Notes under the pieces: model-generated | The model's database searches: none | What the model was told of the DNA's origin: nothing | The model's input: the letters and a program-made list of their open reading frames with translations, nothing else | Position numbers and translations under genes: made by a program | Source: Prochlorococcus sp. HOT208_60m_808G21 | Lineage (GTDB): Bacteria > Cyanobacteriota > Cyanobacteriia > PCC-6307 > Cyanobiaceae | Direction of reading: 5' to 3' | Assembly: GCA_002026015.1 (NCBI GenBank) | Contig: MWOY01000116.1 | Coordinates: 1-53,836 of the forward strand | Length of the DNA: 53,836 nt | Shown: one piece after another, positions 51,210 to 53,836 of the stretch | Layout of the letters: each line of letters begins with the position of its first letter | Numbering within the stretch: position 1 is the first letter of the stretch

Positions 51210-53006
51210 CTAATTTTTTTTCTTTTTATTTATTTTTCTCATTCTTATTGAATCCGGTGTTACCTCTAGCATTTCATCTGAACCAATATATTCGAGTGCT
51301 CTTTCGAGAGTAATATCCACAGGTGACTGCAAAGTATCAAGTTCTTCTGCCCCTGCAGATCTCATATTAGTCAACTGCTTTGTTTTGCATATATTCAACT
51401 CAAGATCTTGAGGTCGATTATTCTCACCAATTATCATTCCTTTATAAACTTTAACTCCAGGTTTAATGAAATATACTCCCCTATCTTCAGCATTCTTTAA
51501 AGCATAAAATGTGGCTACACCTTCCTCAAAAGCTATAAGAACACCATTCCTTCTGGTTTCAAAGTCTCCTGTTTTAGGTTTATATTCATAAAACGAATGG
51601 CTCATGATACCTTCACCTCTGGTTATCCTTACAAATTCCCCACGAAATCCAATTAATCCTCTTGATGGCACTAGAAATTCTAATTGAGTTCTACCATCTG
51701 AACTTGTCTGCATGTTTTTCATCTCTGCCTTTCTAGATCCAAGTTTTTCAATACAAGAACCAACAGATACTTCAGGTACATCTAAAACCAAAGTCTCTAT
51801 AGGCTCACATTCAACATTATCAATTTCCCTGAAAATTACTTGAGGTTGTGAGATTTGAAACTCAAAACCCTCTCTTCTCATAGTTTCAATCAATATCCCT
51901 AGATGTAATTCTCCTCTTCCTGAAACTGAGAACCTGTCAGGAGAATCAGTTTCTTCTACTCTCAGGGCAACATTTGTTAAAAGTTCCCTCTCCAATCTAT
52001 TTTTTAATTGTCTACTAGTAACAAATTTCCCTTCCTTACCCGCGAATGGTGAATCATTGACAACAAAAGTCATATTTAAGGTTGGTTCATCAACTTTAAT
52101 TAATGGAAGAGGATGAGGAGAATCTGGACATGCTATGGTCTCACCAATATTGACGTCATCGAAACCAGAAACAGCAACAATATCACCTGCAAATGCTTCA
52201 TTTATATCAATTCTTTGTAATCCTTCAAATCCTAAAAGCTTACTAACCTTACCTTTAATAGTTTTTCCGTTTTCTTTAATTAAACTAGCCTGTTGGCCAT
52301 TTTTTATAGTTCCATTGTGGATCTTCCCAATTACTATTCTGCCTAAGAAATCAGAATAGTCCAAAGTAGTTATTTGTAGCTGAAGAGGCTTATTAGAATC
52401 ACCTACTGGAGGAGGAACGTGTCTAATAATAGCTTCAAAAAGAGGCATCATATTGTCACTATTAGATTCCATCTCTTCTTTTGCGAAACCAGATAAGCCA
52501 CTCCCAAAAAGATAAGGGAAATCACATTGATCATCATCAGCACCTAACTCCAAAAACAAATCAAGGACCTTATCAATTGCTATTTCTGGTACTACTCGTG
52601 GTCTATCAATTTTATTTACAAAGACAATAGGCCTAAGTCCTTTTTCTAATGCTTTTTTTAAAACAAATCTTGTTTGAGGCATAGGTCCCTCATTTGCATC
52701 AACAATAAGCAGACAACCATCAACCATTCCCAAAACCCTTTCAACTTCTCCTCCAAAATCAGCATGTCCAGGTGTATCTATAATATTAATTCTGGTATCT
52801 TTGTAGTTAACTGCAGTATTTTTTGAAAGAATTGTTATCCCCCTTTCTCTTTCAAGATCATTTGAATCCATTACACATGTAGGGATAACTTCATTATCTC
52901 TAAATATTCCTGATTGAGATAACAATGCATCTACAAGAGTTGTCTTCCCATGATCTACGTGAGCAATAATTGCAACATTTCTAATTTCTTTTATCGAAGA
53001 TGACAT
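51210..53006 (-). CDS. typA: Ribosome-associated GTPase TypA/BipA
   Basis: TypA is an EF-G-like translational GTPase that supports 50S assembly and growth under stress. The 598-residue protein has G1 [10 protein letters not shown], switch I with R-E-R-G-I-T, G3 D-T-P-G-H-A-D-F and G4 N-K-I-D-R-P, and the TypA-specific C-terminal domain. The length is typical. It is in the same orientation as DUF309 and, separately, the carboxypeptidase gene upstream. Confidence 0.97.
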   Translation of the reverse strand: MSSSIKEIRNVAIIAHVDHGKTTLVDALLSQSGIFRDNEVIPTCVMDSNDLERERGITILSKNTAVNYKDTRINIIDTPGHADFGGEVERVLGMVDGCLLIVDANEGPMPQTRFVLKKALEKGLRPIVFVNKIDRPRVVPEIAIDKVLDLFLELGADDDQCDFPYLFGSGLSGFAKEEMESNSDNMMPLFEAIIRHVPPPVGDSNKPLQLQITTLDYSDFLGRIVIGKIHNGTIKNGQQASLIKENGKTIKGKVSKLLGFEGLQRIDINEAFAGDIVAVSGFDDVNIGETIACPDSPHPLPLIKVDEPTLNMTFVVNDSPFAGKEGKFVTSRQLKNRLERELLTNVALRVEETDSPDRFSVSGRGELHLGILIETMRREGFEFQISQPQVIFREIDNVECEPIETLVLDVPEVSVGSCIEKLGSRKAEMKNMQTSSDGRTQLEFLVPSRGLIGFRGEFVRITRGEGIMSHSFYEYKPKTGDFETRRNGVLIAFEEGVATFYALKNAEDRGVYFIKPGVKVYKGMIIGENNRPQDLELNICKTKQLTNMRSAGAEELDTLQSPVDITLERALEYIGSDEMLEVTPDSIRMRKINKKKKN

Positions 53007-53134
53007 TTATAGAATTTATATAAATATTAGATTGACCTTATTAAGGCTAACTCAAAGTATGCTTATTATGAGAATTTTCTCTTTAAGACTTTGAAAAATA
53101 TAATTTATTGAATAATTAAATTAATCAATTAGAT

Positions 53135-53836
53135 TTATAATTTTCTATTTGAGCTTTCAAAAACTTTTAATGCTTCAATTGACCCCTCATATCTCCAATG
53201 CCAGGGTTCGTAATCTATATATTTATTATCTTTATTGAACGATAACTTAAAGTGAAACTTAGCTGCATTTTTTATTAACCATCTAAAGGCGTCAGTATTT
53301 TCGAAGTCGGTTTCAAAGTCTGTCTCTCTTTGAGTAGCATCACCAATATCAATTGCAAAACCTGTACTATGTTCGGAATACCCCGGGGGGGCTGAAACTC
53401 TAGCTCTTTCTGCAGCTTCTTGATATCTAATAGATTTTAAAGAATAAAAGATATCGTTTTGCAAATTTATTGATCTATAACCACTCAAGAATACTAAAAA
53501 TATACCATCCTTTTTGGCTTCTTCTCTCATCTTTAGTAGAGAATCGCGCATATCCATATGAACTTCAATATTAGGCTCAATTAAAACTAGTTTCTCCTTA
53601 GAAATTTCCGCATAGGGTAAATGACCTAAAATTCTATGATCGTGATTTATCTGAGCCTGAAAATTGAGATTATCAAGAGATCCTATCTCTATATTTTTAA
53701 TTAATCGCAATGCAGCGAGAGAAAAGATAAGAAAAAGAAATGGAGAAAATATTAATAGTTTTTTTAATAATGTTGAATTTGGATTATTTAGGTAAGTTCT
53801 TTTGGCAAGTGGTATATCAAATTGATCGATATCTTT
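53135..53836 (-). CDS. Membrane-anchored D-alanyl-D-alanine carboxypeptidase, VanY family (N-terminal part missing)
   Basis: The frame remains open to the window's last base, and 42 codons lie before a TTG at 53710 that is only an apparent start, so the gene continues beyond the edge. The visible N-terminal part is charged, then has a membrane helix (L-L-I-F-S-P-F-L-F-L-I-F-S-L). After it comes an M15B peptidase with S-G-Y-R-S, the zinc motif S-E-H-S-T-G-F-A-I-D-I-G-D, and E-P-W-H-W-R-Y with the last His. These motifs cut the terminal D-Ala from peptidoglycan. It acts outside the cell with a cytoplasmic N-terminus. Confidence 0.93.
   Translation of the reverse strand, partial: KDIDQFDIPLAKRTYLNNPNSTLLKKLLIFSPFLFLIFSLAALRLIKNIEIGSLDNLNFQAQINHDHRILGHLPYAEISKEKLVLIEPNIEVHMDMRDSLLKMREEAKKDGIFLVFLSGYRSINLQNDIFYSLKSIRYQEAAERARVSAPPGYSEHSTGFAIDIGDATQRETDFETDFENTDAFRWLIKNAAKFHFKLSFNKDNKYIDYEPWHWRYEGSIEALKVFESSNRKL

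Noticed and set aside
1-53836. tRNA, rRNA, CRISPR, insertion sequence or phage genes
   Set aside because: None recognised: no transposase, integrase or phage structural proteins, no repeat-spacer array, and no tRNA-like folds in the gaps that I could read by eye.

Overview
The window is chromosomal DNA of a marine picocyanobacterium, almost certainly a high-light-adapted Prochlorococcus. Evidence: very low GC, densely packed genes with minimal intergenic DNA, many TTG/GTG starts, cyanobacterial families (Ycf55/DUF3685, DUF3727, CcsA, CIA30, light-independent carbon genes), and an alpha-cyanobacterial-type phosphoribulokinase. No tRNA, rRNA, CRISPR array, insertion sequence or prophage was seen.

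Layout. (1) 1-6156: the end of the urease accessory genes (ureF, ureG) followed by the complete urea ABC transporter urtABCDE. A good NtcA promoter lies before urtA, and a strong hairpin between urtA and urtB probably lets the binding protein be made in excess. (2) 6157-10266: a gene-poor looking stretch that actually holds many very short ORFs, mostly lineage-specific and often single-helix membrane peptides, including several too small for usual ORF calling, a ribbon-helix-helix regulator with half-site repeats in its promoter, and two disrupted or non-ATG frames. (3) 10267-15540: a Rieske-type membrane oxygenase, a 33-residue membrane peptide and an ABC ATPase in a translationally coupled unit, then an iron locus: zinc-ribbon membrane protein, paired Fur-like boxes, a Crp/Fnr-family regulator, ferritin, a newly noted 40-residue Cys/Lys-rich peptide with its own Fur-like site, and the FutC/FbpC-type iron transporter ATPase. 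(4) 15636-22000: nth, an SDR protein, a PPC-glutaredoxin fusion, pgsA-like, a CSP41-like epimerase, hisA and ycf55. (5) 22016-29557: a tightly packed operon running through a thioredoxin-fold protein, a CofE-like ligase, a GNAT-like protein, ruvX, DUF3727, yqeG, proB, lpxD and leuB. (6) 29647-35462: Calvin-cycle and central carbon genes prk, accD, a Gfo/Idh/MocA oxidoreductase, and class I and class II fructose-bisphosphate aldolases side by side. (7) 35513-41976: purQ/purS, small zinc protein, COG0523 GTPase, lumenal pentapeptide protein, a degenerate UPRTase-like protein, ilvD and CIA30. (8) 42007-53836: pgl, gnd, glgC, hemA, glpX and divergent rpe, then ccsA, an LptB-like ATPase, DUF309, typA and a membrane-anchored D,D-carboxypeptidase cut by the window end.

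How it works together: regions 1 and 3 are nutrient (urea-N and iron) acquisition and homeostasis with recognisable NtcA and Fur-like control sites; regions 6 and 8 gather Calvin cycle, oxidative pentose phosphate and glycogen genes, the opposing carbon-fixing and carbon-oxidising halves of the diel cycle. All functional calls rest on reading motifs by eye; no database search was run.
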